DNA of 64,000 bases from Gambelia wislizenii. Lineage: Eukaryota > Chordata > Lepidosauria > Squamata > Crotaphytidae. The position numbers and the translations under genes were made by a program. Every line of letters begins with the position of its first letter. Position 1 is the first letter of the stretch. The notes beneath the pieces are model-generated. The model had not been told where the DNA came from, made no database searches, and worked only from the letters and a program-made list of their open reading frames with translations. Positions 10,829 to 23,187 of this stretch are shown here, one piece after another. The stretch is from assembly GCA_030847615.1 (NCBI GenBank), contig JAUMIR010000001.1:66539501-66603500 (forward strand). Reading direction: 5' to 3'.

Positions 10829-12484
10829 AATGTCCAATGCTACAGGCAGATGTGAGATGTTAATTCCTTCAGAAGGCCTCTAGGCTGCCCTATTCTTCCT
10901 CCCCTCTGCAGGCCCCTGAATTCTTCACATGGTTAAAGGTCCTGCCACCAAATTAAGGGGTGGGGAGGGAAGAAGGAGAAGAAGAGTCTGTACAGGGAAA
11001 GGCTGAATGTACACCAGTCTGGAAAAAGAGAAAGACCAGTGAGAAATAATCAGAATAGAGATGGGTAGAGAAAGAGCACTGGAGCAGAAGGGAGTTCTAA
11101 CCCTTGTGCAGACAGGTACTTCTGTTACTTAAAAGAAAAATGAATCTTTGGACTGAAAAAGAATGGCATAGGTCAAACATGCAAATGAGAGTAGGTAAGG
11201 AAGATATTGGTCATAGTCAAATGTATAAGATTTACTCATTTATTGAAATTAGTTCTCCATCCCTGTATCCTAATTTTCAGCAGGAGTAACCCCCCACTTG
11301 TGTGCTCAGGGAAGATAGTACCAGATGACAATGATGATAAAGACACCAACCATATGAACACTACAGATGCTTCGAAGCAGCCTTCATCCACAATAAATAA
11401 CTAGGGCTAGCAAGCACCCACTCACTACTTCCAGTATTAGTATAAACAGTCTGTGGAATTGTATTGACTATCTGATTACTCCTTATTTGTGTATGCAAGT
11501 TCTTAGACAGTTGGCTCTATTTTGCATCATTAGTCATTTGCCCCATTCTGGTGTCACATCTTGCCTCTCTGAGAAATTGCTCTGTTTAAGATCCCTGGAC
11601 TGAAAAAAGAGGAATCCTACATAGCACAACAGGAAAGCAGGAATAATACAAGCAGCCATTTTACTGGTAGCCTTGCATCACAGAAGGCCTTTAATTAGCT
11701 GCTTAGATGGGAAGAAAATTGATTCTGCCTATATTTGTTACAGGCACATGAGAGTGATGCTAAGCAGACAAGAGGCCATTTATTCATTAAAATGGAAAGC
11801 GTCTTCTCTAACCTTGTAGATGTCCCCAGGCAGACCTCATGCTTCTAATTTCTTGTTCAGTTTAGAAGAGTAGGGCCACAAACAGGGTAGGGATATTGTT
11901 TTCTTTTCATGGATAAAGCCAGCTCAGCCTGTGCACTTGATTTTGGGTTCATATGCAACATTTATTTATTTATTTATTTATTGCTTAAACTTAGTCCAAG
12001 TTGATTGAAACTAAATTAAACGGGCAAAGTAAGAATATCGGCCTTCCCTGCCACCTGTATCACTTTAAAGTTAAATTGCTTGAAATCACAGTTGAAGGCA
12101 AAGAATGGAAATCTGGAGGCAAACAAAGGATTATTACCATGGATCTAAATCTGGACCCTCTTGCAAATGGAATGAATTGTGTGAGCGGTTTTTCCCCCCT
12201 GTTCAGTGGAAGCAAGGAAAAGATGGTTGCACTCAGGTGGTCAAAATCAACTCAGATATGCTCCTATACATTTATTGGAATGTTCGAATATCATGTGGAG
12301 TATTTTAAAACAGGCCTAGGAGTACATCGGTTTCCCATAGGTTGACTTCAATGACACAGTGCAGTACAAACTTGTATTTTGCTACCCAAGTCCTATTCTG
12401 GGGCAGGAGGAATTGGGAACCACATGAAAGAAGACATCAGCCAGAGCCTGTTGTAACTGTAAAGTGCGCCCTTGTATAGCAGAT
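10829..12484. other. No gene seen
   Basis: About 1.65 kb without recognisable genes. A TTTA run lies at 11959-11983. An open frame at 12001-12345 (114 codons) has no motif or homologue I recognise and no supporting splice sites, so it is not called. Confidence 0.45.
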
Positions 12485-12762
12485 TTTTTATTTAGATACT
12501 TATAGCCCACTCTTTAGCCACAAAGGCTCTCAGAGTGGCTTACAGGTTGTTAAGCAATAGCACTTTACACATCTACAGTGCATTATAGCATGCTAGGTAC
12601 TAAGCGGTTTCCAATGTGTGTTAGCTAATTGCCCCCACAAGCCGGGTACTCATTTATTGACCTACAAAAGGATGGAAGGCTGAGTGAACCTTGGAGCCCT
12701 TGGCAATAGAACTTGCAACTGCATTACTGGTATTTAAGCATTGTTCCACCAGGTCTCCCCTA
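12485..12762 (-). mobile_element. tRNA-derived SINE
   Basis: Same family as 3172-3444, reversed, with the tail at the left (TTTATTTAGATACTTATAGC) and a partly decayed head at the right. The B-box region has changed to CAATAGAACTTGC. Confidence 0.8.
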
Positions 12763-13915
12763 AGATGCTAAGATGGAGAGTAGGGAAAAGAGCCTTTATG
12801 GTCAGGCTTGATATTTAGGTTTCCACTGCCATGCCAATACAGCTGGAGCAAAAGAAAAATCAGTATAGCGCTGGACTAGAGTTACACTACTGTTTAGGAT
12901 TGCTGTTTTTTGTAAGGGGATGGGGAAAACTCTACAGTTTATCCACATGTCTTAATTTACTGGCCCAGTCCCCAGCATACTTGGAAATGCATTGTAAATA
13001 AATAACAAATGAATGTTGCCTTGTACATGTGGCAATGACAGCTCTGGGACTAATTTGCTAAGCTGTTGTGATGGCACAGAATATTCATAAGCATTCCAAT
13101 TGCTCAGGGAACAAAGCTGTCAGGCTTTGTAGTCCTGCTTCCATGTGTTGAAAGGTTTGACTGGGAATGAAATCTTACATAGGTCTTATGGATATCAGAA
13201 ATTTAGTGGGGCTAACTGAAGGCTGGGAAGAAACAGGGAAGGTGTAGTGTAAGTCACAACAGTGAAGTCTAGTATAAGCCACAACAGAAATTGTGCTGGT
13301 TATAATTCATGTTGTCACTTAAGCATTGTGACTGGCAATCCTCCAGGGCAATGATGGTCAGGAAACAATTAGGTGTGTGCATGCATGTGTGTCTGAATTT
13401 CATACATTGATTTGAACTAACTTGCCAGTTCTGTGACTGTACACCTATAGTAATGATAATAATGCAAATTTTCAAACTGATTCACGCTGAAGCAATACTG
13501 AGACAAAATGAACAGAGAACCAGATGATGAAACAAAACTGGTTAGTCTGGCTGATAACCACCCAGGCAGAAATACTTATATTGCTTTGTTTTATAGTATA
13601 GAACCACGAGTATCTGTGACTATTTTGTGCTGCCAGGGACAGATAAACCAGGTAACATGACAACGTTTATTAAATCAGTGTCAGTGATGATAAATATTGG
13701 CACCCCTGAGCTTCTAATAGCTCTTGTTCTGGGAGAATGGGAAATATCTGGAGTTCAGGAAACACCATGAAAACCTGAAGACATTCCCTCCCTAATCTGA
13801 AATGGATCCCTTTACCTATTGTTGCTCTCATTTTCTGGCCACAGTGCTCCATGTGACTTGAAAAAGAGGCATGTGACAAGAGCCCATGCTTATGTTTTTG
13901 TTCCTCTTTCTGCAG

Positions 13916-14093
13916 AGAGAGTTGTGGGTGTGATCAGTCCTGAAGCAATTTTCTGCTCTAGACATGTGATACTGCATAACTTGTCTAGGTTTCTCAAGCT
14001 CCTAAGAAATTTCATGATTTGGAACTCTCACTTTATACACGAAGCTCTTTCTATTAAATCTATAATTTTAACAGAGTTAATAAATGAGGAAAG
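13916..14093 (+). other. Candidate exon, 178 nt
   Basis: Preceded by a strong acceptor (TTGTTCCTCTTTCTGCAG) and followed by a good donor (GAAAG then GTAAGC). One frame is open throughout and would encode ERVVGVISPEAIFCSRHVIL and about 40 further residues ending INEER. I recognise no family. An open frame of this length by chance is not rare, so this could be a non-coding exon or nothing. Confidence 0.25.
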
Positions 14094-14280
14094 GTAAGCA
14101 GGAGAAAAGATAGTGCAGCTAGTCTTCTATAGTTTATCATCGTGCCAGTGAACATTGGTTAGCATCAAATTACACAGTGCATGCATTACACACTTACATT
14201 ACATCACACGCTACCCTTTTCTTCTCCAGTGTGGCTGTAAGAAGAAGAGACTGCAACCTTTTGCTTCCATTTTTTTTTAC

Positions 14281-14523
14281 TGCTGCTGCTGCTGCTGCTG
14301 CTGTGTGCTTTCAAAGTCCTTTCTAGCTTTGGACAAATTCAAGCTGATCCTATCAAAGGGCTTTCTTGGCAAGATTTGTTCAGGGGGTGGGGTCGCTATC
14401 GCTCTCCTCTGATGCTGAGAGAGTGTGAACTCCCCAAGGTCACCCAGTCAATTTCCATGGCCAAGTGGGGATTCAAACTTTGTCTCCTAGAGTCCTAGTC
14501 CAACACTCAAACCACTACACTTA
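14281..14523 (-). mobile_element. Sauria SINE (tRNA head, Bov-B-like tail)
   Basis: On the minus strand the head reads through GTAGTGGTTTGAGTGTTGGA, then ACTAGGACTCTAGG, a B-box region, the CCATGG and GTGACCTTGGG segments, and a tail matching the Bov-B 3' end around CTTGCCAAGAAAGCCC. It ends in a CAG/CTG run (14280-14303) where other copies have (AAC)n. Confidence 0.85.
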
Positions 14524-14528
14524 CTAGT

Positions 14529-14530
14529 TT

Positions 14531-14582
<52 letters not shown>

Positions 14583-14584
14583 TC
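14529..14584. repeat. (TTTC)n microsatellite
   Basis: Fourteen or so uninterrupted TTTC units immediately beyond the SINE head. Confidence 0.98.
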
Positions 14585-14974
14585 AACTGTAGTTAATGTC
14601 TGAACCTGTATGAGCAATCATTTGCTGAAAGGAGATGATATGAAACCTCGATTTATAAAGTTGACTTCTTTCAGTAAATCATACTTAGGGCTAACCTTAG
14701 GGGTTATGATGTAATGCTCAGCTATCCTTAAATGAAAGTAGGAGCTTGTGAGCCTGTTCTTGTATGTACAACAAAGGGAGAACACAAACCTGACATTCAG
14801 TCACATAATTATAAACCACACCTGAACCCTGCTACGGTGCCTTCATGGCTCCACAGCAGAGGATGATGACAGAGTCAAGGAGTGGGAAGAGCCATGGCTA
14901 TCTTTTCTACTACTTCACCTTGAGCATTATAGGTCAGAGTGTGGCACCTGGGGAAAGAGATGGCATGCTTTTTT

Positions 14975-15145
14975 ACAATGTTGATGATGATATTTATTTA
15001 TATCCCAACTTTGTTTAGTGTGGGACCCAAGGCAGCTTACTCCCACCTGACTCCTCATTCTGCTTTTGAAAATTCCTTCCTTTTCACAGTCTGTGCCTGG
15101 TTCTATTATGACATACATACATATATACATACACACATACATAAG
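14975..15145. repeat. Decayed LINE-tail-like repeat and ATACAT-rich microsatellite
   Basis: TGATATTTATTTATATCCCA followed by a GACCCAAGGCAGCTTAC segment is a common vertebrate repeat tail, also seen at 31290-31400 and 55260-55400. Positions 15108-15142 are an ATACAT/ACACAT simple repeat. Confidence 0.6.
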
Positions 15146-15285
15146 CTGAAATGAATGGACTATCAAGAATTGCAGGCTTTGCCTAGCATGGGTCCTGGGG
15201 CTTTGTTGCCATCTTTAGGTACAAAAGGAACCAGGACCCCTGTTATTGGCAGGCTTTATGAAGTTCCAGGATTGGGCAGACCTGG

Positions 15286-16107
15286 GGCTTGTCTATACGA
15301 GCCCATAAAAAAGGAATGCCTCGCACTAATGACATTTCTCAGGAGCTGTGACCTGTCCTAATGGTTTTTCTTACCCCTTAAGCTTTCCATGCCCGTTAGT
15401 AAATATGGCGGCCATGAGTGATTTTCTTGCATTTGCACTTACCTCAATTTGCCACTGTCGACCTTATTTTCCCCCAAAACAATGTCCAAGGTGTGACTGA
15501 GTGATTTTTCAATTGAGCTCAAAAGAAAAAAACCTCAACACCCCATTTTTCTGCCTTAGCACTTGTTTGCTAAGACAAAAAAAATCAAGCATGGCAGCAG
15601 CGGGTGCTTGCCTTGTTAGCAAGCGCTGCTCACTGCACTAATCTGGCCAATCAGATTTGTACTTCCTCTCCTTTGGGCAAGCAAATCAAATCGACTCACT
15701 TGTCCTAATGAGCAGGAATGTGCACCCCCTCACTATTTTTAAAAAGAAATGGGAAAAGCCGCAAAGGCTTTTCTGTTAAGGTTTTTGGCATTTTTGTCCC
15801 CCTCCTTCACGATGTGGAGAATAGAAATAGCATTGATATTTCTATACTGCTTATCAGTGCCAAAGCACTCTCTAAGTGGTTTACAATGTGTTAACTAAAC
15901 AAGCTGGGTACTCATTTTACTGACCTATGGAAGGATGGAAGGCTGAGTCAACCTTGGAGCCCTCTGGGATCGAACTCATAACTTTGTGGCTTGAAGTACT
16001 GACATTTAACCACTGCACCACCATGAGAAATCATACAGAATGCCATCAGGACAGGTAGGATTCTCCTCACATTCTGTGAGGAGTTTTTTTTTTTTTTGAA
16101 CAACCCA
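15286..16107 (-). mobile_element. DNA transposon related to family Y, split by a SINE
   Basis: The left terminus GGCTTGTCTATACGAGCCC matches the type of end seen at 58054, and the right part (ATTCTGTGAGGAG, a T run, GAACAACCC) matches the 26,280-26,303 end of family Y. An internal GGGAAAAGCCGCAAAGGCTTTTC hairpin-like block is shared with 26155-26180. It carries a SINE at 15826-16023. No coding region. Confidence 0.5.
15826..16023 (-). mobile_element. tRNA-derived SINE, subfamily with ACTCTCTAAGTGG body
   Basis: Body reads GCCAAAGCACTCTCTAAGTG and GGAAGGATGGAAGGCTGAGT; the head ends CACTGCACCACC on the plus strand. It is closer to the SINE form known from Anolis-like lizards than the copies at 3172 and 4023. 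It interrupts the family Y-like element. Confidence 0.75.
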
Positions 16108-16717
16108 TGGTGACAATATTAGAAGCTGGACCTACTCCTATCTTTAGGCATGGTGAAGCAGTCAGCTGAGGAAGTAAAGAAGTGACTATTGTGTTAGATG
16201 ACAAAAATATATACACCATGTGGCCTCTCTTCTGCTCTCAAGTGCAGTGGAAAATATTGGTCCAAGGCTTTTTGCTACCTAAGGCAAAGAACAAGATGGC
16301 ACCCCATCAGTTTTCTATGTACAGAACCTGGCTAGACTGGCAAGTAAATCTTATTCTAACTGTTCAGCTGCCAGACTAGTGATCTTCTGTTGATTGGAAA
16401 TTGGAAAGGGCACCATCTTACTCTTCACCCCAAGCAACAAAACATCTTTATGTTATATTTGACTGACCTAAAGTCAGTACCTCTTGGAAGCTGACTTTAG
16501 GGACAGTGAGCTGGGGAGAAGACACTTCAAAGGTTGGTCACCTGTCCATGGAACCAACTTGGTTCTGGCAAGAAGATACTACCAACTGACAAGATTTAGT
16601 GGATGGGGTGGTGTATTATTTAAAAATGTAACAATGTGGCCTTTCAACTGGAAGGAATTTTACTCTCTTCTTACTGGATCAGAACATATTGTGTAGCTTG
16701 TAGAAATCCTGTGGCTT

Positions 16718-18530
16718 AGAATCATAGGACCATAGAGTTGGAAGAGACCACAAGGGCTATCCAGTCAAATCTCCTGCCATGCAGGAATATACAATCTAAG
16801 CACTCCCAACAGATGGCCATCCAGCCTCTGTTTAAAAAAACCTCCAAAGAAGGAAACTCCTCCACACTCTGAGGCAGCATACTCCACTGTCAAACAGCTC
16901 TCACTGTCAGGAAGTTCTTCTTAATGTTTAAGTGGAATCTCTTTTCCTGTAGTTTGAATCAATTGCTCTGTGTCCTAGTCTCTGGAGCAGCAGAAAACAA
17001 ACTTACTCCTTCTTCAATATGACATCCTTCCAAATATTTAAACATGGCTATCATGTCACCTCTTAACCTTCTCTTCTCCAGGCTAAACATACCCAGCTCC
17101 CTAAGCTGCTTTTCATAGGGTATGATTTCCAATACCTTTTACCATTTTGGTTGCCCTCCTCTGGACATCCTCCAGATTGTCAATATCCTTCTTAAATTGT
17201 GGTGCCTGTGATGTACCAGAAACACACGTTCAGATTAACTCAATAAAATTTCTTTATTAAGCAAGGAAACGTGAGTCAGTAACATGGGCAAAGCCAGAAC
17301 TAAACACATCCTAGTACAGTCTCCAGATACACCCTTACTGCATGAGAATGGTATGTAGGGAGGGGTGTAGGAGGGCAGCCACCTCCAGGTGCTGTGGCCT
17401 TGAGTTGCTCGAGGAACAGTGTTCCCAGACCTGAAAGGCGGGCTGGCACCCGTCCAGGGGCTGAGAGGCCCAGGCAGGGAAAACAGGCCAGGAACCAAAC
17501 TCATGTCAGGCCTATTACCAAACTCATGTCAGGATCTTCCATGGAGTCTACTCTAATACCCAGAATCCAGGGATGAGCATGACCGCGCCCAAAGTCAGAC
17601 ACAGTAGTCCATTTGAAGTCTGACCAAAGCAGAATAGAGTGATACTATTACTTCCCTCAGTCTAGACACTATACTCCTATTGAGCCTAGAATCACATTGG
17701 ATTTTTCATCTGCTGCATCATATTGTTGACTGACATTCGCTTGTGGTCTACTAAGCCACCTAGATTTCTTGGATGTAGTTCATCTGGCCCTGGAGATTTG
17801 AATTCATTTAGAGTAGCCACGTATTTCTGTACTACCTCTTTTCCTATTCTTTACTTCATTTCCCCTACTGCATCATCTGCTCCATTTTCCCCAGGCTGAG
17901 CACTGTTTTTCTTTTGGAAGAAGACTGAGGCAAAGAAGGTGTTGAATAGTTCTGCCTTTCGCTGTCTCCTGTTAGCATTTTGCCATCTTCTCCATGTAGT
18001 GACTGTACCATTTCCTTACTTTTCCATTTGCTATGGACATAACCCAAAAATCCCTTTTTATTGTTTTTAACCTCTCTAGCAAGCCTGTGCTCATTCTGTG
18101 CTTTAGCTTTTCTGACTTTCTCCCTACACATGCTGGCTATTCATTTGAAATTCTCTTTGGTGATTTCTCCCCTTTCCATTCTTTTAATTGTCCCTTTTAA
18201 ATCTTAGCTCAGTTGAAAGTTATTTAGATATCCATTCTGGTTTCTTTAGACACCTCCCATTTTTCCTCCTCATTGGAAATTGTGCCTTCAGTTTCTCACT
18301 TTTAAGAAACTTCAATCCATCATGAACTCCCATCTCTTTAGTATTCCTGACCACAGGATCACACCCACTATCCCCCTAAGTTTACTGAAATCAGCTTTCT
18401 TAAAGTCTAGAATGTGTGTCTGACTATACTTGGCTTCCCCTTTCTGCTGTATAAGAAACTCCAGGAGAACATAGACACTCTCACCTAAGGATCCCACTAT
18501 TCTCACACCATTAACTAGGTCATCACTGTT
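16718..18530 (-). mobile_element. CR1 LINE with internal deletion and LTR insertion
   Basis: The 3' end (16718) carries the CR1 terminal sequence. Going to higher coordinates come the C-terminal coding region (equivalents of FHLNIRKN and [10 protein letters not shown]), then at about 17758 an abrupt jump from the C-terminal part into the segment upstream of the reverse transcriptase, then coding for KVRKAKAQNEHRLAREVKNN and GKMLTGD around 17865-18131, then sequence between endonuclease and reverse transcriptase to about 18530. The RT core has been deleted. A 378-bp LTR-like insert lies at 17207-17584. Confidence 0.85.
17207..17584 (-). mobile_element. Probable solo LTR inside CR1
   Basis: The insert interrupts the CR1 sequence and is flanked by GTGCC (17202-17206) and GCGCC (17585-17589), a 5-bp duplication with one change. 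On the minus strand it ends TACATCACA, with an AATAAA polyadenylation signal about 45 bases before that end. The expected 5' TG on that strand has become GG. The size and layout suit a retroviral or gypsy-type LTR; no internal genes are present. Confidence 0.55.
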
Positions 18531-18734
18531 GGCTAACTGAATATTATCTGTATAGGTTTTAATAAGTCATGGATTGCATTTTTTGTTAGCAATGGTAAAG
18601 TCAATACTGTTAGTTCTCCAATTCTGTCCTCTTAATGTATACAGTGACCTTTTTTTTATTTTTTTACCCATTGGCAATTGATGATTTGCATAAAGGACTG
18701 GAGTGATATCCTCTGATTTGGCTAGAGATGTGAT

Positions 18735-19050
18735 AAGTAGAGTGCCACACATCCTAGGACAGGTGTTGTTTAATAACTTTATAAATGACTTGGATGAAGG
18801 AGTAGAAGAGATGCTCATTAAATTTGCAGATGATGCCAGACTGGACAAGGTAGTTATTCCAGATCTGAAGACAGAACAGGATACAAGATGATTGTGACAG
18901 GATGAAGAACTGGGCCAAAAGTAACAAAATTAATTTCATCAAAGGTTATTGCAAAGTTAGGCAGGAAAGAAAGCAATTGCACAAACAGAAGATAGGTACT
19001 ATTTGGATTGACAGTAGTACATGTAAAAAGGATCTATGGTTTTAGAAGAC
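18735..19050 (+). mobile_element. CR1 LINE reverse-transcriptase fragment
   Basis: Encodes [20 protein letters not shown] then FADDARLDK, the conserved strand around the FADD catalytic box of CR1 reverse transcriptase. A frameshift later comes a stretch equivalent to RMKNWAKSNKINF and CKKDLWF. It is on the opposite strand to the neighbouring CR1 copy, so it is a separate or inverted fragment. Dead. Confidence 0.85.
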
Positions 19051-19109
19051 TACATAGTACAGATGAGTTGGCAGTGTAATGGAACAGCTGTTTGCTTTCC
19101 ATACTGCAA

Positions 19110-19225
19110 GAAATAGTACTCTCTGGGGATGAATGCACTCCCAGTTTTAGTCTAAACTTTAAAGGATTGAATACTACGGAAGCTACTTCAGTGATGGGGT
19201 CCAGCACCTTGGATAGCTCCTGTAA
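19110..19225. repeat. Unclassified repeat family W, partial copy
   Basis: Contains CCCAGTTTTAGTCTAAACTTTAAAGG and GTCCAGCACCTTGGATA segments that recur near 33710-33850 and 38830-38925. Confidence 0.5.
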
Positions 19226-19231
19226 CATTGG

Positions 19232-19438
19232 GGACTTTATCACACGACACTGTTATAGTGCTATTACACCACTTTAACTGCTCTGGCTGCCTCCTATGGA
19301 ATTCTGGGGTTTGTAGTTTAGTGAGACCTAAGGGCTCTCTGGTTGAGAGTTCTAAATGCCCCTCCCTAAACTGCAAATCCAAGGATTTCAGAGGAGACAG
19401 CCAGGGAAGTAAAAGTGGAATAATAGCACTATAACAGA
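19232..19438. mobile_element. MITE family M1, copy 2
   Basis: Begins GGACTTTATCACACGACACT and is palindromic around 19335. The right arm breaks off at CACTATAACAGA, short of the expected terminus, where a SINE tail follows. There is no nested element in this copy, which gives an uninterrupted reference for copy 1. Confidence 0.85.
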
Positions 19439-19441
19439 CAT

Positions 19442-19574
19442 TGAAAACCACTTAATGTGGTGTAGATGTGTAAATTGCTATTGCTTAACAATTGTAAGCC
19501 AGTCTGAGAGCCTTTTTAGCTCAAGAGTGGGGTATAAATACCTAAAAAAATATGAAATAAATAAAATAAATAAC
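19442..19574 (+). mobile_element. tRNA-derived SINE, 5'-truncated tail
   Basis: Only the 3' half remains: GTGTAGATGTGTAAATTGCT, then AATTGTAAGCCAGTCTGAGA and an AAATAAATAAAATAAATAA tail. Confidence 0.8.
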
Positions 19575-19672
19575 AGTGTCATGTGATACTCTCCTGGGAC
19601 TAATATGCAGAATGGATTTACTGCCATGCTGACATGAAGTACAGACCTCACCTGGTACTTCTGACCAACAAA

Positions 19673-19836
19673 ATTGTTTGTTTGTTATTGTGTGCCTTCA
19701 ATCATTTTTGACTTATGATGACCCTATGGCAAACCTATAAAGCATTTGGGGAGGGGGCAGATTTCTTTGGAGGGGATTTGACATTGCCTTTCCTTGAGAC
19801 TGAGAGAATGTGACCTGTCCAAGATCAATAGTGGAG
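19673..19836 (-). mobile_element. Sauria SINE, Bov-B-like tail part
   Basis: TTGTTTGTTTGTTATTGTGT and CATTTTTGACTTATGATGAC correspond to the complement of the Bov-B 3' end. The tRNA head is missing or unrecognisable. Confidence 0.75.
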
Positions 19837-20489
19837 GGTGTCAGTGATAGTAAAAGACCTGGAGACCAAGTCATATGAAAAAGGTTACCTTGGATGGTGA
19901 AGTACTCTTTTTCCTTAAAGCTTTTGAAGCAGAGGTAGGGTGGTCACCTGTGATGATAGAAAGGAAAGAGGTTTGAGCACCACAAACATGATTTAATGCC
20001 AGTCAGTGGCTAACACTCATGGAGGCGAGCCTAACCCAAAAGGACAATGAGGACTCAATCAGAATGCCAGAGGTGGATTTAAACTGTTAGCTGGCCATGA
20101 TTCATGGCTCTCCATCTTCTGTTTCCTGGAGGAAAGTGATGCAGCTGGTCAGTAGCACTGACTGACATTGAGGCAACACTGTTCATCCTAAAGAAGCCAA
20201 GATTGGATCCTACAGAGGCTAAGTATAGAAGGTTACCTTACTCACAAACAGGCTATTGTTTCTTTTCTTGTTTGTCTGGCTTTCAGGATTGCAGATGAAT
20301 ATTCATTTACTAACCCAAGATGTGCCCAAGAAATTATCCATAGGAATCTGCTCTAGTTACTTGTAACACCCAGCAACAAATTGCAAGTGTATTTCTTTCC
20401 TCTTTCTAGCAATAACACTCCCCCGCTGCCTTTCTAGCAATAACACTGAGAGAAGGGCCTGTCTTGTTGATCTCAGGGGCTGGGCAGAT

Positions 20490-20650
20490 TCATATCAGAA
20501 GATACAGTCTGTCAGATAGCCTGGACCTAAACTGTATAGGGCTTTATAAGTTATAGCCAGCATTTAGAATTGTGCCTGGAAACAGATTGGCAGCCAGTGG
20601 AGCTGCTGGAGCAGGGGAGTTATATGATCCCTATAACCAGCCCAGTGGGG
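20490..20650. repeat. Unclassified interspersed repeat
   Basis: GGGCTTTATAAGTTATAGCCAGC and GATTGGCAGCCAGTGGAGCT are parts of a repeat I know from many reptile and bird sequences but cannot assign to a class. Confidence 0.45.
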
Positions 20651-20741
20651 AGGGGAAAACCTGATATCACCTGTTAGGAACACTGTAGCAGTGACTTCCT
20701 GCACTGATAGGGAGTTGAACCTTTGAAATTCCTTTCAACTA

Positions 20742-21405
20742 GAGTTGCCAGATCAGATGAATCCCAGAGCCTGAGATTTCAAGGTCAAAATCTGAGACCT
20801 AGGGAAACCTCATGTTGATCTCACAGGGAAAGGGTCCCTGTGGTGTCCTTAAGCATATTAAGCATCAATCACAGTTATTCAGTGTGTGTAATTCAGATAA
20901 TAAACACTAACAAAAGAGAAAATATTTAGCTAATTGAAAATTAGATTTCCCAAACTTTGCATTAAAAAAATAAAAAACAACACCCCAAACATATGTACTG
21001 CTCTGTTTTGAGTACTTCTGCAAGCAATTCTTATTCAATATAATTATTAAAAGAAACAAATTAAACAAACATGAAAGACATAAATGAAAAGACAAATAAC
21101 ATCAAAAACATACCAACATTATCCCCTCCCTCCCTCCCCTCGCCATTAAAATTGACTTCCTACTTCTTTCTGCAAGCAATTATTTTAAGAGCACATGGGA
21201 GTTGTAGTATAACCAATGGAGGTTTTCCAAATTCTGCATTTAAAAGGACATAGTCTACAGTAGTTGCTATAGGGGGCTCAGGGCACATAGTGATAGACAG
21301 GCAGGTCAATAATTTTCAAGGGGATACTCTTGCCCTGAAATTCCTCCCCTTCACCTTTTGGACCAGAGAAGCGGGGCCAGGCCCTGAGATCTCAAAAACC
21401 AACTT
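20742..21405. repeat. Unclassified repeat family Z, copy 1
   Basis: Starts AGAGTTGCCAGATCAGATGA and ends CCCTGAGATCTCAAAAACC. The same start, the GTCCTTAAGCATATTAAGCA segment and the same end occur at 59307-60055, where the copy is split by a LINE fragment. The interior is AT-rich and non-coding. Confidence 0.6.
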
Positions 21406-23180
21406 CCAATTGTGTGTTCCTAAATTTTTCTTTCTTTCATTTTCAAACCTACATATTTGCAGGTCTGGCTTCCCTGTTCTGACTGCTTCTGCATTAAAAT
21501 ATCCAGATCTAGCAAATCTAACATTTGTGGAATGAGGAAGATAAAACACATACTAGGAAATACTTAGGCTTCAAAATCTATTGTAAATGTATCTGAAATA
21601 CAGAGCTCTAAGCAGTTGCATTTTTACTGTTCCCCCAAATATTGTTCACAATCCAGACAGATTGTGCCAGTAAATTCCTCCAAGTCCTGCTGATTTAAAG
21701 GAAAGAGTTAAGCATGTGGCTAAACCTTTCTCATTGAAATCAATAGGTTTAAAAGTGTGTCACTTCAGCTGGATCATGTCTACTCTTATTATAGAACCAG
21801 AGAGTTGTTTCTTGGATTAGGTCATAGACTCACAATACTTTAGCGAACTATTTGCATGTAATAATCTGCCATGATAGAAATTTAAACCCTGGGCAACTGT
21901 AGAGTGTCATTCTGTTTTGACTACCTCAGCTAATCAGCTAAGGTCTTGAAACAGATTTGATTTTTCTATGGAAGAATATTTTTTTCACTTTATTCTTGAT
22001 AGTGACAGAACACAAACTTGTTTGCTCAGTAAGTTTGATTTTCAGCTATATATGCTGAGAGAAATATTTACTGGATGCTAGAGACTCAGGAGTTAAGTCT
22101 GTGTTGTAACCAAAGCTTGGGAAATTTACAGAATTAACTTGGGAAAATTATATAATTTTCCAGCCAACATATCCAAAATAGTAACATTCTTAAACTTTGG
22201 TGGTACTTGATCTCTGGCTTTCTAGTATGTAATCATTCTGGAAGCATAAATGAATAAAATAAATTTCTATGAAGCAAGCAAATATGATGATCTCTAGGCA
22301 AGAACTTGTGTAACTTTCTTTCTATCAGAGCAGAAGTCAATAAAAGAGCAAGAATTTGCACCAGATTAACAGAAGCTAATCTTTTGAAGATTAGTTTCAG
22401 AAGGCCTGTTAACCTCCCTATTAAGATGACTGAGACACCATAGAATAAAACAAGGTAGTACACCTGTTGATTCTGGTGTTGTGTCACTGATGAAAAGCAG
22501 AGACTATAATCTAGTGGGAAACTCTTCCCCAAAGCAGTCCATAAATACACACTGTTCCCTTGAGACATAACACTGATGTTTGGGCTACTTTCTTTCTGCC
22601 CAATCCACACTTTCCTACCATTGCTCCTGTCAAGAATGTTTACCCAAGAGATGCTTGCTTCCTGTCACTCCCATCTCCCACTGCTTCTCTACCTATAATG
22701 TTTATTCTGTAAAGCACCCACCTCTCTGTTGCTCCCCATGCCTTTGGCTCCCTCTCAAATGTCAGAATTTGACAACTGGCTTCCCAGCTTCCCCTCAGAG
22801 CCTAACTACAATTACATGGAAACACATGTAGCAAAAGCTTGACAGCTGGATTTGGAGGAAAGAATCAGCATGGGCCATTTGGAGCAGAGATAAGCTGCTT
22901 CCCCTCATGTGGGTTTCTAATTACATGCTTGCCATTGGGAATACTAGTTTGGGATTCCGCAGGAGGGAAAGGAGCTGGGTAACACACTTTACAGGAGAGA
23001 AGAGGTGGGCCAAGGAAAGGGTAAGCATCCCTGCCTTTCCCCATTAGTTCTCGACTCTAAATGCTCTTCTAAATTCTGTGTGATTGGCAGCTATCAGGCT
23101 TTTGCTGCACAGTGAGGTATCACATTGACCTTTAAAAACATTCATATTCTTCTCTTTGGTAACCTCAGTGATGATGTTGA
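21406..23180. other. No gene seen
   Basis: AT-rich, without recognised repeats. A 125-codon open frame on the minus strand (22233-22610) is leucine-rich with no family resemblance. A possible 26-nt acceptor/donor pair at 22003-22028 is too short to support. Confidence 0.4.
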
Positions 23181-23187
23181 GACTCCG

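Noticed and set aside
12001..12345. 114-codon plus-strand frame
   Set aside because: No family resemblance, no splice or promoter support.
14529..14584. CRISPR-like direct repeats
   Set aside because: Simple TTTC microsatellite without spacers; no CRISPR arrays anywhere in the window.
22003..22028. 26-nt acceptor/donor pair
   Set aside because: Not a multiple of three, weak context, and such pairs are common by chance.
22233..22610. 125-codon minus-strand open frame
   Set aside because: Leucine-rich without any motif I recognise, no splice or promoter context, and length possible by chance in AT-rich DNA.
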